Position numbers and translations under genes: made by a program. This document shows positions 45,722-54,429 of a stretch of DNA of 64,000 nt, piece after piece. A model generated the notes under the pieces. The model had not been told where the DNA came from. It did not search any database and saw only the letters and a program-made list of their open reading frames with translations. Source of the DNA: Segniliparus rugosus ATCC BAA-974 (GTDB lineage Bacteria > Actinomycetota > Actinomycetes > Mycobacteriales > Mycobacteriaceae); contig NZ_KI391953.1 of assembly GCF_000185725.2 (NCBI RefSeq), positions 558,001-622,000 on the forward strand, written 5' to 3'. How positions within the stretch are numbered: position 1 is the first letter of the stretch; each line of letters starts with the position of its first letter.

Positions 45722-46987
45722 CTAGCGGCCGGTGCCGCCGTAGACGATGGCCTCCTCGTCGCCGCCGAGGTCGAACGCCTCGTGCAGCGCGCGGACCGCG
45801 GTGTCGAGCTCCCAATCCCGGCACAGGACCGAGATCCTGATCTCGGACGTGGAGATCAGCTCGATGTTGACCCCGGCCTGGGCGAGCGCCTCGCAGAACG
45901 TCGCGGTCACGCCGGGATGGCTGCGCATCCCCGCGCCGACGAGCGAGACTTTGCCGATGTGGTCGTCGTAGAGCAGCTGGCTGAAGCCGATCTCCTGCTG
46001 CAGGCTGGAAAGCTTCTCCACAGCGGTCGGTCCGAGCTCGCGCGGCAGCGTGAACGTGATGTCGGTTTTGCCGGTCTCGACTTTCGAGACGTTCTGCAAC
46101 ACCATGTCGATGTTGATCTCGGCGTCCGCGACGGCCCGGAAGACCCGAGCGGCGTAGCCGGGCTCGTCGGACAGGCCGACCACGGTCACTTTCGCTTCGC
46201 TTCGGTCATGGGCGACGCCGGTGAGCAGGGCTTCTTCCACAGGAATGTCCTCCATCGATCCTTGAATGATGGTGCCCTCGTGATGGGAGAACGAGGAACG
46301 GACCCGGATGGGCACGTTGTAACGGCGGGCGTATTCCACGCACCGCAGCATGAGCACTTTCGCGCCGCACGCGGCGAGTTCGAGCATTTCCTCGAAGGAA
46401 AGCGACTCGAGGCGCTTCGCGTCGCGCACGATGCGCGGGTCCGCCGTGAACACGCCTTCCACGTCGGTGTAGATCTCGCAGACGTCCGCTCCGAGCGCGG
46501 CGGCGAGCGCCACCGCCGTGGTGTCCGAGCCGCCCCGGCCGAGCGTGGTGACGTCTTTGCTGTCCTGGCTCACGCCCTGGAACCCCGCGACGATGACGAT
46601 GCTGCCCTCGGCGAGCGCCGCCTGCACCCTGCCGGGGGTGACGTCGATGATCTTGGCGTTGCCGTGGGAGCTGGTCGTGATCACCCCGGCCTGCGAGCCG
46701 GAGAAGGAACGCGCGTCGGCTCCGAGGGAGTGGATCGCCATGGCGACGAGCGAGTTGGAGATCCGCTCGCCCGCGGTGAGGAGCATGTCAAGCTCGCGCG
46801 GGGGCGGCGCGGGGCAGACCTGCTTGGCGAGGTCGAGGAGCTCGTCGGTCGTGTCGCCCATGGCGGAGACGACGACCACCACGTCGTTGCCCGCTCGTTT
46901 GGTCGCAACGATCCGCTCGGCGACACGGCGGATATGTTCGGCGGTCGCCACCGAGGAGCCGCCGTATTTCTGGACTACGAGTGCCAT
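45722..46987 (-). CDS. lysC: Aspartate kinase (alpha/beta overlapping type)
   Basis: Phosphorylates aspartate, the first step to Lys, Met, Thr and diaminopimelate. The 421-aa protein has the kinase motif [40 protein letters not shown], and two C-terminal ACT domains (about residues 265–421) for Lys/Thr feedback. An internal ATG at 46255 (Met245 in [13 protein letters not shown]) has AAGGAT upstream, so the separate beta regulatory subunit known from corynebacteria and mycobacteria is probably made here too. asd does not follow it directly in this genome. Confidence 0.97.
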   Translation of the reverse strand: MALVVQKYGGSSVATAEHIRRVAERIVATKRAGNDVVVVVSAMGDTTDELLDLAKQVCPAPPPRELDMLLTAGERISNSLVAMAIHSLGADARSFSGSQAGVITTSSHGNAKIIDVTPGRVQAALAEGSIVIVAGFQGVSQDSKDVTTLGRGGSDTTAVALAAALGADVCEIYTDVEGVFTADPRIVRDAKRLESLSFEEMLELAACGAKVLMLRCVEYARRYNVPIRVRSSFSHHEGTIIQGSMEDIPVEEALLTGVAHDRSEAKVTVVGLSDEPGYAARVFRAVADAEINIDMVLQNVSKVETGKTDITFTLPRELGPTAVEKLSSLQQEIGFSQLLYDDHIGKVSLVGAGMRSHPGVTATFCEALAQAGVNIELISTSEIRISVLCRDWELDTAVRALHEAFDLGGDEEAIVYGGTGR

Positions 46988-47047
46988 GTTCCGTTTCCGC
47001 TTGTCCGGGCGCGCGCTGGTCCTGCCCGTTGGTTGTCGTTGTTTACC

Positions 47048-48241
47048 ATGCAGTGCGTGACACTAACACTGGATGCTCCGGCTCCCGTCGACGAGGTCGT
47101 CGCCGAACCGGGCGCGAAGGCCGTGCGCAGGCGCAGGCTTCCTGGCTGGGTCGTGCCGGTGCTGCTGTTCCTCGTGGCCAGGGCGGTCGGCATGTTGCTC
47201 ATGGCGCGGATCGCCTCGCTGCGGGGGTGGACGCTTGTGAGCAGGCTGACGGAGTGGGACGGGCGTTGGTTCGTCTCGCTCGCGCAGTACGGCTATGAGA
47301 ACCTGCCCGCGGGCCTGTATGACGCGCACTACCATCGGGACGCGTTCACCGGGTACGCGTTCTTCCCCGGCTATCCCGCGCTCATCAGCCTGTTCTCCCA
47401 GCTCCCGTGGGTGACTCCGGCTGCGGCTGCGGTGGGGATCAGCGTGGTGGCGAGCCTGTTCGCGGCGGTCGCGGTCGCGCGTCTCGGCGAGGCGTGCGGC
47501 GGGCGGCGGACGGGACTTTTGCTCGTCGTGCTTTTCGCCGCCGCGCCGATGGGCGTGGTGCTCTGGATGGCGTACTCCGAAGCGTTGTTCTGCGCGTTGG
47601 CGGCCTGGACGTTGGTCGGGGTGCTCGAGCGGCGGTGGCTGCTCGCAGGCGTCTGCGCGTTCGGGGCCGGCCTGGTGCGCCCGACCGCCCTTGCGGTGTC
47701 CGCCGTGCTGATCGTCGCGGTGCTCGTCAACGGGCGGCGCGATGGGGCGCGCGCCTGGTTCGCAGCCGTCGTGGCCCCGTTGGGCATGGCCGGCTACATC
47801 GCGTGGGTGAGCGTGCGCACTCACGATGTGGCCGGGTGGTTCGAAGTGCAGCGCAGAGGCTGGGGGACCACGACCGACTTCGGAAAAGCCACGCTGGTCT
47901 ACCTCAACGCGGTGCTGGTCGAAGGCAGGGAGATCGTGGACGCGGGCACGGCTTTGATCTTGATCGCGGCCTTCGTGCTGCTGGTCGTGCTCGTGGCGCA
48001 GCGCTGGCCGTGGGAACTCAAGCTCTACGGCGTGCTCATGTTCGCCTCCACCGCGACCTCGGCGGGGCTGATGCATTGCAGGCCGAGACTGCTGCTTCCG
48101 GTCTTCGTGCTTGCCTTGCCGCTCGCCAAAGCGCTGACGCAGACGCGTCCTCGGACGCAATGGCTGGTCGGCGCGGCGGCGGTCCTGCTGTCCGCCTGGT
48201 TCGGCGCGTATATGGTCGCGATCTACCCGCATTCGATCTAG
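47048..48241 (+). CDS. PIG-V-like integral membrane mannosyltransferase
   Basis: A 397-aa polytopic protein with about ten hydrophobic segments, resembling GPI mannosyltransferase PIG-V and related GT-C enzymes that use polyprenyl-phosphate mannose. The luminal acidic motif is [20 protein letters not shown], with [20 protein letters not shown] after it, both typical. In mycolate actinobacteria such enzymes mannosylate envelope lipids or glycans. The frame is open for 1.7 kb upstream as an antisense shadow of lysC. ATG 47048 is used; GTG 47057, 7 nt behind TACCAT, is an equally good leaderless start. Confidence 0.85.
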   Translation: MQCVTLTLDAPAPVDEVVAEPGAKAVRRRRLPGWVVPVLLFLVARAVGMLLMARIASLRGWTLVSRLTEWDGRWFVSLAQYGYENLPAGLYDAHYHRDAFTGYAFFPGYPALISLFSQLPWVTPAAAAVGISVVASLFAAVAVARLGEACGGRRTGLLLVVLFAAAPMGVVLWMAYSEALFCALAAWTLVGVLERRWLLAGVCAFGAGLVRPTALAVSAVLIVAVLVNGRRDGARAWFAAVVAPLGMAGYIAWVSVRTHDVAGWFEVQRRGWGTTTDFGKATLVYLNAVLVEGREIVDAGTALILIAAFVLLVVLVAQRWPWELKLYGVLMFASTATSAGLMHCRPRLLLPVFVLALPLAKALTQTRPRTQWLVGAAAVLLSAWFGAYMVAIYPHSI

Positions 48242-48402
48242 CCGCGCCAGGCCCGCGCTCAGCGGCGGGAGTGATCGAATACGGGCAGAGGCTGGCGAGC
48301 TGTGTTGTTTTGGTCGCTCCGGCCTCGTGCCTCGGCCTGCGCTCCTGTCCCGCATTCGACCGAGCCGCGCCAGAGGACGAGAGCGGGCCGATCGAATACG
48401 GG
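48226..48402. repeat. Duplicated hairpin-like element after the mannosyltransferase
   Basis: Two copies (48226–48285 and 48349–48402) share CCCGCATTCGA at the left, GCCGCGCCAG inside and ATCGAATACGGG at the right. The ends are inverted repeats of each other, so each copy can fold. The first overlaps the last codons of the mannosyltransferase gene and could act as a terminator. Confidence 0.6.
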
Positions 48403-48412
48403 GCTGCGCGCT

Positions 48413-48760
48413 TTAGTGGGAGGGGATGGAGGAGACCGCCGCCGCGATCACGCCGACGTAGCTGACGCAGCCGAGCACGAGCAGCCCCAGTCCGATCCAC
48501 AGCGCCAGGCTGCCGTACTTCTTCGCGTCGGCGGAGGCTTTCTCCGCTCCGGCGTAGTCGCCCAAGCGCCAGAGGACTTCGACCTTGGAGGAGGAGAAGA
48601 ACGCGGCGAGCGCGAGCGGGAGCAGGAAGAACGCGCCTGCGATCGCCCAGCCGAGGTTGTTCGGCGGCGGGGTGTTCGGAGGGGAGGCGGACGCGTGCGA
48701 CGGCGTGGCGGGCCGGTTCGGGTCGATGGTCGGGAACTGTTCGCTCGATGGGTACGTCAT
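48413..48760 (-). CDS. CD225/dispanin-like small membrane protein
   Basis: A 115-aa protein. Residues 1–35 are a Pro/Ser-rich cytoplasmic tail (SHASASPPNTPPPNNLGWAI). A first intramembrane segment (AGAFFLLPLALAAFFSS), a conserved loop (KVEVLWRLGDYAGAEKASAD, then AKKYGSLALW) and a second helix (IGLGLLVLGCVSYVGVI) follow. This loop pattern (A-x2-A-S-x-x-A+-W/L) is that of the CD225 family. Bacterial members have no settled role. It stands alone. Confidence 0.8.
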   Translation of the reverse strand: MTYPSSEQFPTIDPNRPATPSHASASPPNTPPPNNLGWAIAGAFFLLPLALAAFFSSSKVEVLWRLGDYAGAEKASADAKKYGSLALWIGLGLLVLGCVSYVGVIAAAVSSIPSH

Positions 48761-48851
48761 CGTGGGTGTTTTGCCTTTCGTCCTGCTGTTTCGGCCCAGC
48801 TTACCGCGTGATCACCGCGCCGCCGCGCGATGATCAAACGCCGCGCGATGA

Positions 48852-49445
48852 TCAAACCCGGCGGGCGAGCCCTGGGTAGTCGAGGATGAAGCCGTCCGAG
48901 TCGATGGTGATCACGCTCTCGGAGACCGGCGAGACGACGCGGATGCCGACGGGGTCTGCGCGGTATTGCAGCGTGACCTCGGAGACCTCGAGCTCGGGGA
49001 GCCGCAGGTACATCACCGGCACGTCGATGTCCCGCGCCTGCAGGTGCAGTCCGAGGCGGCGCAGCAGCAGGGTGTTGAAGAAGGACGAGCGCTCCATGTC
49101 CACGTCCAGCGCGCCGTTGAACCCGGACTTGACCACGCTGCCGAGCGTGTGCACGAGCCAATTGCCCTCCGTGTCCCTGGTGACCGACACCTGCCGGTCG
49201 CCGCCCGCGCGCAGCACGCTCACGGAGAGGCGCTGGGCTCCCCCTTCCTCGTCGGTGACCAGGTCGTACGAAGCGGAGAAGGCTTCGTGGTCGGCGGTCG
49301 CCGCGGAGATGATCCGCCCGTACGCGCGGATGCGGTTGCCCGCGAGATTCACGCGGGCGGACTCCAGCTGCGTGGCCGTGTGGCCGTTCCAGGTCAGCAT
49401 CGTCGGCCACGATTTCGGGCCGGAGGTCGGGTCGGGGACGCTCAT
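48852..49445 (-). CDS. Putative glycolipid-binding-domain protein
   Basis: A 197-aa protein matching the general plan of the putative glycolipid-binding family (PF06475 type): TMLTWNGHTATQLESARVNL at the start, SASYDLVTDEEGGAQRLSV, a central GALDVDMERSSFFNTLLLRR and a final LPELEVSEVTLQYRADPV. The fold is a beta-barrel like outer-lipid-binding proteins; no catalytic residue is known. The frame is open upstream into the ABC operon; ATG 49445 is 20 bp past the permease stop, so it is the last gene of the osmoprotectant operon or has read-through expression. Confidence 0.8.
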   Translation of the reverse strand: MSVPDPTSGPKSWPTMLTWNGHTATQLESARVNLAGNRIRAYGRIISAATADHEAFSASYDLVTDEEGGAQRLSVSVLRAGGDRQVSVTRDTEGNWLVHTLGSVVKSGFNGALDVDMERSSFFNTLLLRRLGLHLQARDIDVPVMYLRLPELEVSEVTLQYRADPVGIRVVSPVSESVITIDSDGFILDYPGLARRV

Positions 49446-49465
49446 ATCCCCTGACTTTAGCGTGG

Positions 49466-50143
49466 CTACCGTCTCCGAGCAGCGCTGGCCCGCACCGCCC
49501 ACGAGAGCGCCGCGTCCAACAGGAGCGTGAGCGCTGTCACGAGGGCCGCTCCGGCTAAGACCTGGTCGTATCGGCGCAACTGCACGCCTTCGATGAGGAT
49601 GGTGCCCAAGCCGCCAAGTCCGGCGTACGCCGCCACGGTGGCAGTCGCCACGACCTGCATGGTCGCGCCGCGCAGCCCGTCGAGGACGAGCGGGAGCGCC
49701 AACGGGAGCTGCACGCGCAAAAGCACGTCCCGCCGGGGCATGCCGATGGCGTGGGCCGCGTCCACGACCTTGGCTTCGACGTTCGAGATTCCCGCGTACG
49801 TCCCGGCCAGCACCGGGGCGGCGGCGAGGAGGGTCAGCGCCAGGATCGGCGGCGTGTAGCCGATGCCGAGGACGAGCAGCGCGAGAAGCAGCACCCCGAG
49901 CGTCGGGATGGAGCGCAGGGTGTTCACGGCTCCGACCACCAGCGCTCCGCCCTTCCCTGTGTGCCCCACCACCAAGCCCAGCGGCACCGCGACCAGTGCG
50001 GCGAGCCCCACGGCGAGCACGGTGTACGCGAGGTGCTGGAAGAGCAGCGCGGGAATGCTGGCCCCGCTCCACCAATCCTGCGGGATTTGCCAGCGTTTCG
50101 GCTCGGCGAGATAACGCCAGGCGAGGAGGATCCAATGCGCCAC
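49466..50143 (-). CDS. proZ: Osmoprotectant ABC importer, permease 2
   Basis: A 225-aa permease of the glycine betaine/choline/carnitine type (OpuCD/ProZ), with about six helices and the EAA loop for the ATPase (DAAHAIGMPRRDVLLRVQLP, LALPLVLDGLRGATMQVVAT). NTLRSIPTLGVLLLALLVLG is typical of the family. Four genes (proX, proV, proW, proZ) run leftward with 4–19 bp gaps, as in M. tuberculosis proXVWZ. Two separate permeases suggest a heterodimeric channel. Confidence 0.92.
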   Translation of the reverse strand: MAHWILLAWRYLAEPKRWQIPQDWWSGASIPALLFQHLAYTVLAVGLAALVAVPLGLVVGHTGKGGALVVGAVNTLRSIPTLGVLLLALLVLGIGYTPPILALTLLAAAPVLAGTYAGISNVEAKVVDAAHAIGMPRRDVLLRVQLPLALPLVLDGLRGATMQVVATATVAAYAGLGGLGTILIEGVQLRRYDQVLAGAALVTALTLLLDAALSWAVRASAARRR

Positions 50144-50147
50144 GTGC

Positions 50148-50789
50148 TTACCTCCGTCCCGGACGGGCCCAGGGGGTGAGCGCTCTGCCGATCAGGACGA
50201 GGGCGAGGTCCACGGCCAGCGCGAGGACGAGGACCAGGACGATCCCCGCCACGATCACATCGGGGTAGTTGCGCTGGTAGCCGCTGAGGAAGAGCTGCCC
50301 GAGCCCGCCGACCCCGATGACCGAGCCGACCGCCACCATGGAGATGTTCGCGGCGGCGACCACTCTGAGGTTCGCGACGAGCACCGGGGCCGCGAGCGGA
50401 AGGTCGACTCTCACCAGTCTCGCCGCCGGGGCCCAGCCGATCGCGTCCGCGGCTTCGAGCACGTGCCTGTCCACCGCGGCCAAGGCTTCGGGGATCGCCT
50501 TGACCTGCATGGCGACCGTGTAGAGGGTGAGCGCGACGACGACGTTGAGCGGGCTGAGGAAGCCGAAGCCGAGCACGCCGGGCAAGACCGCGAAGAGCGC
50601 GAGCGACGGGATGGTGTAGACGATGTTGCTGAGCGCGTCCGACGTCCGTCTGAGCCACGGCCTGCGGGCGACCGCGACGCCGACCGGCAGCGCGACCACG
50701 ACGCCGATGACCAGCGGCAGCAGGGAGAGCCATGCGTGCTCCCACGCCATCGGCCACGCCTTCCCCCAATGGTGCACGAGCCAGTTCAT
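50148..50789 (-). CDS. proW: Osmoprotectant ABC importer, permease 1
   Basis: A 213-aa inner-membrane permease, partner of proZ. Family features: LSNIVYTIPSLALFAVLPGV, an EAA-type loop (VLEAADAIGWAPAARLVRVD), and VGGLGQLFLSGYQRNYPDVI. It imports compatible solutes such as glycine betaine together with the ATPase and lipoprotein next to it. The stop lies 4 bp before the proZ start, so the two are translated together. Confidence 0.92.
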   Translation of the reverse strand: MNWLVHHWGKAWPMAWEHAWLSLLPLVIGVVVALPVGVAVARRPWLRRTSDALSNIVYTIPSLALFAVLPGVLGFGFLSPLNVVVALTLYTVAMQVKAIPEALAAVDRHVLEAADAIGWAPAARLVRVDLPLAAPVLVANLRVVAAANISMVAVGSVIGVGGLGQLFLSGYQRNYPDVIVAGIVLVLVLALAVDLALVLIGRALTPWARPGRR

Positions 50790-50797
50790 CGCAGCCC

Positions 50798-51988
50798 CTA
50801 CGCCTTAGAGCCGCCCGGGCTCTCCGCCCAGCGGTGGTCCTCGTACTCCTGCCGTCCGGCCCCAGCGAGGTCGAGCACTTGGCGCGGGTCCACGCCGCCG
50901 ATGAACGAGCCCGCCTCGTCCACGGCCACGCCGAGGCCGGAGGGGGAGGACAGCGCGGCGTCGAGCGCTTGGCGCAGACTGTCCTGCGGGCGGAACAGCG
51001 ATCCGCCGGCGGTGAGGCTCTCCTCCAGGCTCGCGCCGTTGGCGAACGCGCGCAGACCGTGGTCGTTGATCCAGCCGAGCGGCTCCCCGGACTGGCGCAC
51101 CACCAACCGCCACGCTTCGGGCTCAAGGCGCAGCCGGGCGAGATCCTCCTCCGCCACGGTGTCGAGCGGGATCAGCTCCACGCCGCGCGCCGGGTCGAAG
51201 CCCAACGCGCGGTAGCCTCGGTCGCGTCCGATGAACGACTCGACGAACTCGTCCGCGGGCGAGGTCAGCAGCAGGTCGGGGGCGGCGTACTGGCGGAGCT
51301 TGCCGCCGGGCCCGAACACCGCGATCCGGTCGCCGAGCAGCAGCGCCTCGTCGATGTCGTGGGTGACGAAGACGATGGTCTTCTTCAACTCCGCCTGCAG
51401 CGTCTTCATCTGCGCCTGCAAGCTGTCCCGGACCATGGGGTCCACGGCGGAGAACGGCTCGTCCATCAGCATGACCGGCGGGTCCGCCGCGAGCGCGCGG
51501 GCCACGCCGACCCGTTGCGCCTGGCCGCCCGAGAGCTGGCCGGGATAGCGGGTCGCGAGGCTCTGGTCGAGCCCGACCCGGTCCAACAGCTCCAGTGCGG
51601 CAGAGCGCGCGTCGCGTTTCGGGGTTCCGTTGAGGATGGGGACGGTCGCGATGTTGTCCGCCACGGTCCGGTGCGGCAAAAGGCCCGCGTGCTGGAGCAC
51701 GTAGCCGATGCCTCGGCGCAGCTTCACCGGGTCCAGCTCGCGCACGTCCTTCCCGCCGACCTGCACGTTGCCGTCGGTGGGCTCCACCAGGCGGTTGATC
51801 ATCCGCATCGACGTGGTCTTCCCGCACCCGGACGGGCCGACGAACACGGTGAAGGAGCCTTCGGGGATGGCGAGGTCGAGGTCCTGCACGGCTTGCGTGC
51901 CGTCGGGGAAGCGGACGGAAACGGACTCGAACTCGATGGCGCTTTGTTTCGGCGTGTCCGCCTCGGGCATATCCGTGCTGTTCCTCAC
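50798..51988 (-). CDS. proV: Osmoprotectant ABC importer, ATPase with CBS domains
   Basis: A 396-aa ATPase of the OpuCA/ProV type. Walker A is VGPSGCGKTTSMRMINRLVE, signature LSGGQAQRVGVARAL, Walker B PPVMLMDEPFSAVDPMVR. The C-terminal ~140 residues (after about 255) hold a tandem CBS pair, which in OpuA senses ionic strength. The GTG start at 51988 is used; ATG 51970 is an alternative. It energises uptake through ProW/ProZ. The gap to proW is 8 bp. Confidence 0.93.
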   Translation of the reverse strand: MRNSTDMPEADTPKQSAIEFESVSVRFPDGTQAVQDLDLAIPEGSFTVFVGPSGCGKTTSMRMINRLVEPTDGNVQVGGKDVRELDPVKLRRGIGYVLQHAGLLPHRTVADNIATVPILNGTPKRDARSAALELLDRVGLDQSLATRYPGQLSGGQAQRVGVARALAADPPVMLMDEPFSAVDPMVRDSLQAQMKTLQAELKKTIVFVTHDIDEALLLGDRIAVFGPGGKLRQYAAPDLLLTSPADEFVESFIGRDRGYRALGFDPARGVELIPLDTVAEEDLARLRLEPEAWRLVVRQSGEPLGWINDHGLRAFANGASLEESLTAGGSLFRPQDSLRQALDAALSSPSGLGVAVDEAGSFIGGVDPRQVLDLAGAGRQEYEDHRWAESPGGSKA

Positions 51989-52007
51989 TGTGCGTTTTTC
52001 CGGGCTT

Positions 52008-52952
52008 TCAGTTGCCGACGAGCGGGCGGTCCAGTCCGTGCGCTTTGAGCCATCCTGCGGCGGCCTCCTCGGGCTCTTGCCCCCCGTCCCCGGAGATCGC
52101 CCGGTTGATCTGGGCCAAATCCTCGGTGGTGAGCTGAGCGGACACCGCGTCGAGCACGCGGCGCAGCTTGGGCGTGTCCTTGCGCGCGCTCACGATCGGC
52201 ACGACATTGTTCGGCGGGAAGAGCCCCTTGGGGTCGGCGAGCGCCACGAGGTCGCCCTCGGCGAGCGCCGGAGTGGTGGTGTAGACGTCGGCCCCTTGGA
52301 CCTGGCCTTCGCGCAGGGCTTTGATCGTGGCAGGCCCGCTGGAGTCGTTGATCGGGACGAAATGATCCGCAGGGACGCTGATGCCGTAGATCTCCTGCAG
52401 GCCCGCGAGGCCCTGCGAGCGCTGGCGGAATTCCGCGTTGCCCGCCACTTTGAACTCCGAGGCGTGCGGAGCCAGGTCCGCGATGGAGGCCAGGCCCCAG
52501 CTCTGCGCGAGTTTTTTCGTGACGGTGATGCTGTCCGTGTTGGACGCGGGGGCCGGGGCGTACGCGACGAGCTTGACGGCGGCGAGCGCCTGGTCCAGCT
52601 CGGCTTTGATTTGCTCCGCCGTGGCGGCCTTGGTGTTCTGGCTCAAATAGTGCAGGAGGTTGCCGGTGTACTCGGGGACCACGCTGATCTGGCCCGCGCT
52701 CAAGGCGGGGATGTAGCCCTCGCGCTGCCCGACGCCTTGTTTGCCGCCCGCGTGGAAGCCGTTGGCGCGCAACGCCAAGATGTAGATGTCGGCGACGGCC
52801 TCCGACTCCGGGATGGCCGCCGACCCGACGACGACGGTGTTCGGGTCCGGATCCGCGCCGGTGTCGGTCGAGAACGGATCGGACGAGCCGCATGAGGCGC
52901 TGAGGATTCCCAGCGCGGCGGAGAGCGCCGTCAGGCGGATCCACGATCGCAT
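52008..52952 (-). CDS. proX: Osmoprotectant-binding lipoprotein
   Basis: A 314-aa solute-binding protein of the OpuAC/ProX type, first gene of the importer operon. The signal peptide ends in a lipobox (LGILSASCGSSD), so it is anchored to the outer face of the membrane. The body has the family layout (NTVVVGSAAIPESEAVADIY, GQISVVPEYTGNLLHYLSQN, QGADVYTTTPALAEGDLVAL). Start 52952 gives a proper signal peptide; a longer form adds a charged stretch that would spoil it. A TATACT -10 box on the minus strand (53039–53034) is a likely promoter. Confidence 0.92.
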   Translation of the reverse strand: MRSWIRLTALSAALGILSASCGSSDPFSTDTGADPDPNTVVVGSAAIPESEAVADIYILALRANGFHAGGKQGVGQREGYIPALSAGQISVVPEYTGNLLHYLSQNTKAATAEQIKAELDQALAAVKLVAYAPAPASNTDSITVTKKLAQSWGLASIADLAPHASEFKVAGNAEFRQRSQGLAGLQEIYGISVPADHFVPINDSSGPATIKALREGQVQGADVYTTTPALAEGDLVALADPKGLFPPNNVVPIVSARKDTPKLRRVLDAVSAQLTTEDLAQINRAISGDGGQEPEEAAAGWLKAHGLDRPLVGN

Positions 52953-53065
52953 GGCGGTGTCCTTCCTGGTCTGCCGCCGAGGCTGCATGAACGATACACC
53001 TCAACAGTTTGCGGGATTCGCGAGTGAATGTGTAGTATATAAGCACCCCGGACTCGATTCCGGGG

Positions 53066-53096
53066 GCGCTCAGCCTGACCCCCCGGGGCTGAGCGC
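53066..53096. terminator. Hairpin in the proX–ssd divergent region
   Basis: GCGCTCAGCC (53066–53075) pairs with GGCTGAGCGC (53087–53096) across an 11-nt C-rich loop. A shorter CCCCGG/CCGGGG hairpin lies just before it (53045–53064). Both sit in the 355-bp gap between divergent genes, so their role as terminator or 5' UTR structure is unclear. No gene is seen in this gap. Confidence 0.45.
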
Positions 53097-53238
53097 GACG
53101 GCCCTAGTATCCCTCCCCCACGAACACGCTGGGGCCGTCCTATGTCTTCTCCCGGTTGGCCCATCTCCGCTCGTCCCCTTGGGCGGTTTCGCGCGCGGCG
53201 CGCGCTTTTCCGACCGAGCGGCGCGCGAGCCATCCTCC

Positions 53239-53265
53239 TGTGGAGAACGAGAACACTTATCCACA
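53239..53265. promoter_or_regulatory. Pair of DnaA-box-like sites before ssd
   Basis: TTATCCACA (53257–53265) is a perfect DnaA box and TGTGGAGAA (53239–53247) is a one-mismatch box on the other strand, 9 bp away. They lie 43 bp before the ssd start codon. Control of ssd–tad by DnaA, linking it to replication, is possible. Two boxes are far too few for an origin. Confidence 0.5.
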
Positions 53266-53307
53266 AATCCCCGAAACGGACCTCGGCGCTCCTGCGCGGG
53301 CGCAAGC

Positions 53308-54429
53308 ATGGAACCCATGAGATTGTTCCGAGAAGCAGGCGTCCGAGACAGGCGCGGTCAGCGCGCCTCGGCTCCAGAAGTCCTCGTCGCGGTCGCCGAC
53401 CCTGTGCTCGCCGAACATGTGCGGCAGGTGGTCGCCGCGTCCGGCCGCGGCCTCGTGGAGGACTCGCCCCCGTTCGACCGGCGGCTTTGGCGCACGGCGG
53501 GCTTGGTGGTGATGGACGAGCACGCGGCGCGGTGGTGCGCGGCGGAGCATCTCGCGCGGGACGGGGCCACCGCGCTCGTTTTCGCGGGAGTCGCGCCGCA
53601 ATCGGGCTGGCAGTTGGCCGTCCACGCGCGGGCGGGCCATGTCCTCGCCCTGCCCGAGCAGGAGCGCGAGTTGGTGCGGGTGGTCGGCGAGGCGGTCGAG
53701 CGCCGGGTCGGCGCGGGACGGATCGTCGCGATCATCGGGGCGAGGGGCGGCGCGGGGGTTTCCACCTTGGTCGCCTCGGTCGCCCTGGTCGCGGCCCGCG
53801 CGGGGAACCGCTCGCTCGCCGTCGACCTCGATCCGCTCGGCGGCGGGCTCGACGTGGTCCTCGGCATGGAGCGAGAACCGGGCTTGCGCTGGGGAGATCT
53901 TTCCCTCTCTGGGGGGAGGGTGTCGGCGGCGGCCCTGCACGAGGCGTTGCCGAGCCGCGCGGGCAGGCTCTCCGTGCTCGGCGCGGGGGGAGACAACCCG
54001 TGCCGGGTGGGGGCGGAGGCGACGCTCGCGGTGCTCGACAGCGCGCGCTCGGCGGGCGACACGGTCGTCGTCGACCTCCCCCGGCACTGGGGGGAGCTGC
54101 AGCAAGCGGTGCTGGAGACGGCGGATTCGGCGGTTCTGGTCATACCCGCCGAGCTGCGGGCGATCACGGCGGGGCGCTCGCTCGCAGCGATGGCAGCCGA
54201 GCTTTGCGCGACGCTGGGCGCAGTGGTGCGCGGCCCGTCTCCTGGGGGGCTGCGAGCCGCGCGGGTCGCGGCGGAAGCCGGGGTCCCGCTGCTCGCGTCG
54301 ATGCATCACGAGCATTCGATCGCGGTCGGCGTGGAACGGGGCGGGCTGGTCCTGCGGAGCCGGTCGAGCGTGCTGCGGGCCGCGGAGGCGGTGCTCGGTT
54401 GCCGCCGCGCGAAGGCGGCGAGGCGATGA
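53308..54429 (+). CDS. ssd: Septum-site-determining-like ParA/MinD-family protein (Ssd/TadZ)
   Basis: A 373-aa protein of the CpaE/TadZ group, called Ssd in M. tuberculosis (Rv3660c). The N-terminal ~120 residues form a receiver-like domain. The ATPase part starts IVAIIGARGGAGVSTLVASV, where the deviant Walker A ends GVST. DLDPLGGGLDVVLGMER and TVVVDLPRHWGELQQAVLE follow. It probably places the Tad secretion platform and, in mycobacteria, affects septation. ATG 53308 is used; ATG 53317 is possible. It overlaps tadA by 4 nt and heads the operon. Confidence 0.9.
   Translation: MEPMRLFREAGVRDRRGQRASAPEVLVAVADPVLAEHVRQVVAASGRGLVEDSPPFDRRLWRTAGLVVMDEHAARWCAAEHLARDGATALVFAGVAPQSGWQLAVHARAGHVLALPEQERELVRVVGEAVERRVGAGRIVAIIGARGGAGVSTLVASVALVAARAGNRSLAVDLDPLGGGLDVVLGMEREPGLRWGDLSLSGGRVSAAALHEALPSRAGRLSVLGAGGDNPCRVGAEATLAVLDSARSAGDTVVVDLPRHWGELQQAVLETADSAVLVIPAELRAITAGRSLAAMAAELCATLGAVVRGPSPGGLRAARVAAEAGVPLLASMHHEHSIAVGVERGGLVLRSRSSVLRAAEAVLGCRRAKAARR

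Noticed and set aside
45350-47047. Plus-strand open frame upstream of the mannosyltransferase
   Set aside because: It is antisense to lysC and the Sec calpain gene, with shadow-type composition.
48226-48402. Possible mini CRISPR array
   Set aside because: There are only two imperfect copies, the repeats themselves are long and hairpin-bounded, and no cas genes are nearby.
53042-53068. tRNA T-arm-like sequence (CCCCGG-ACTCGATT-CCGGGG)
   Set aside because: The loop has 8 nt, no anticodon or D-arm precedes it, and no acceptor end follows. It is better read as a simple hairpin.
53239-53265. Replication origin
   Set aside because: There are only two DnaA boxes, and no dnaA or dnaN gene is nearby.
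53142-54425. N-terminal extension of tadA over ssd
   Set aside because: The extension is a low-complexity alternative frame of ssd. ATG 54426 overlaps the ssd stop and fits the family length.
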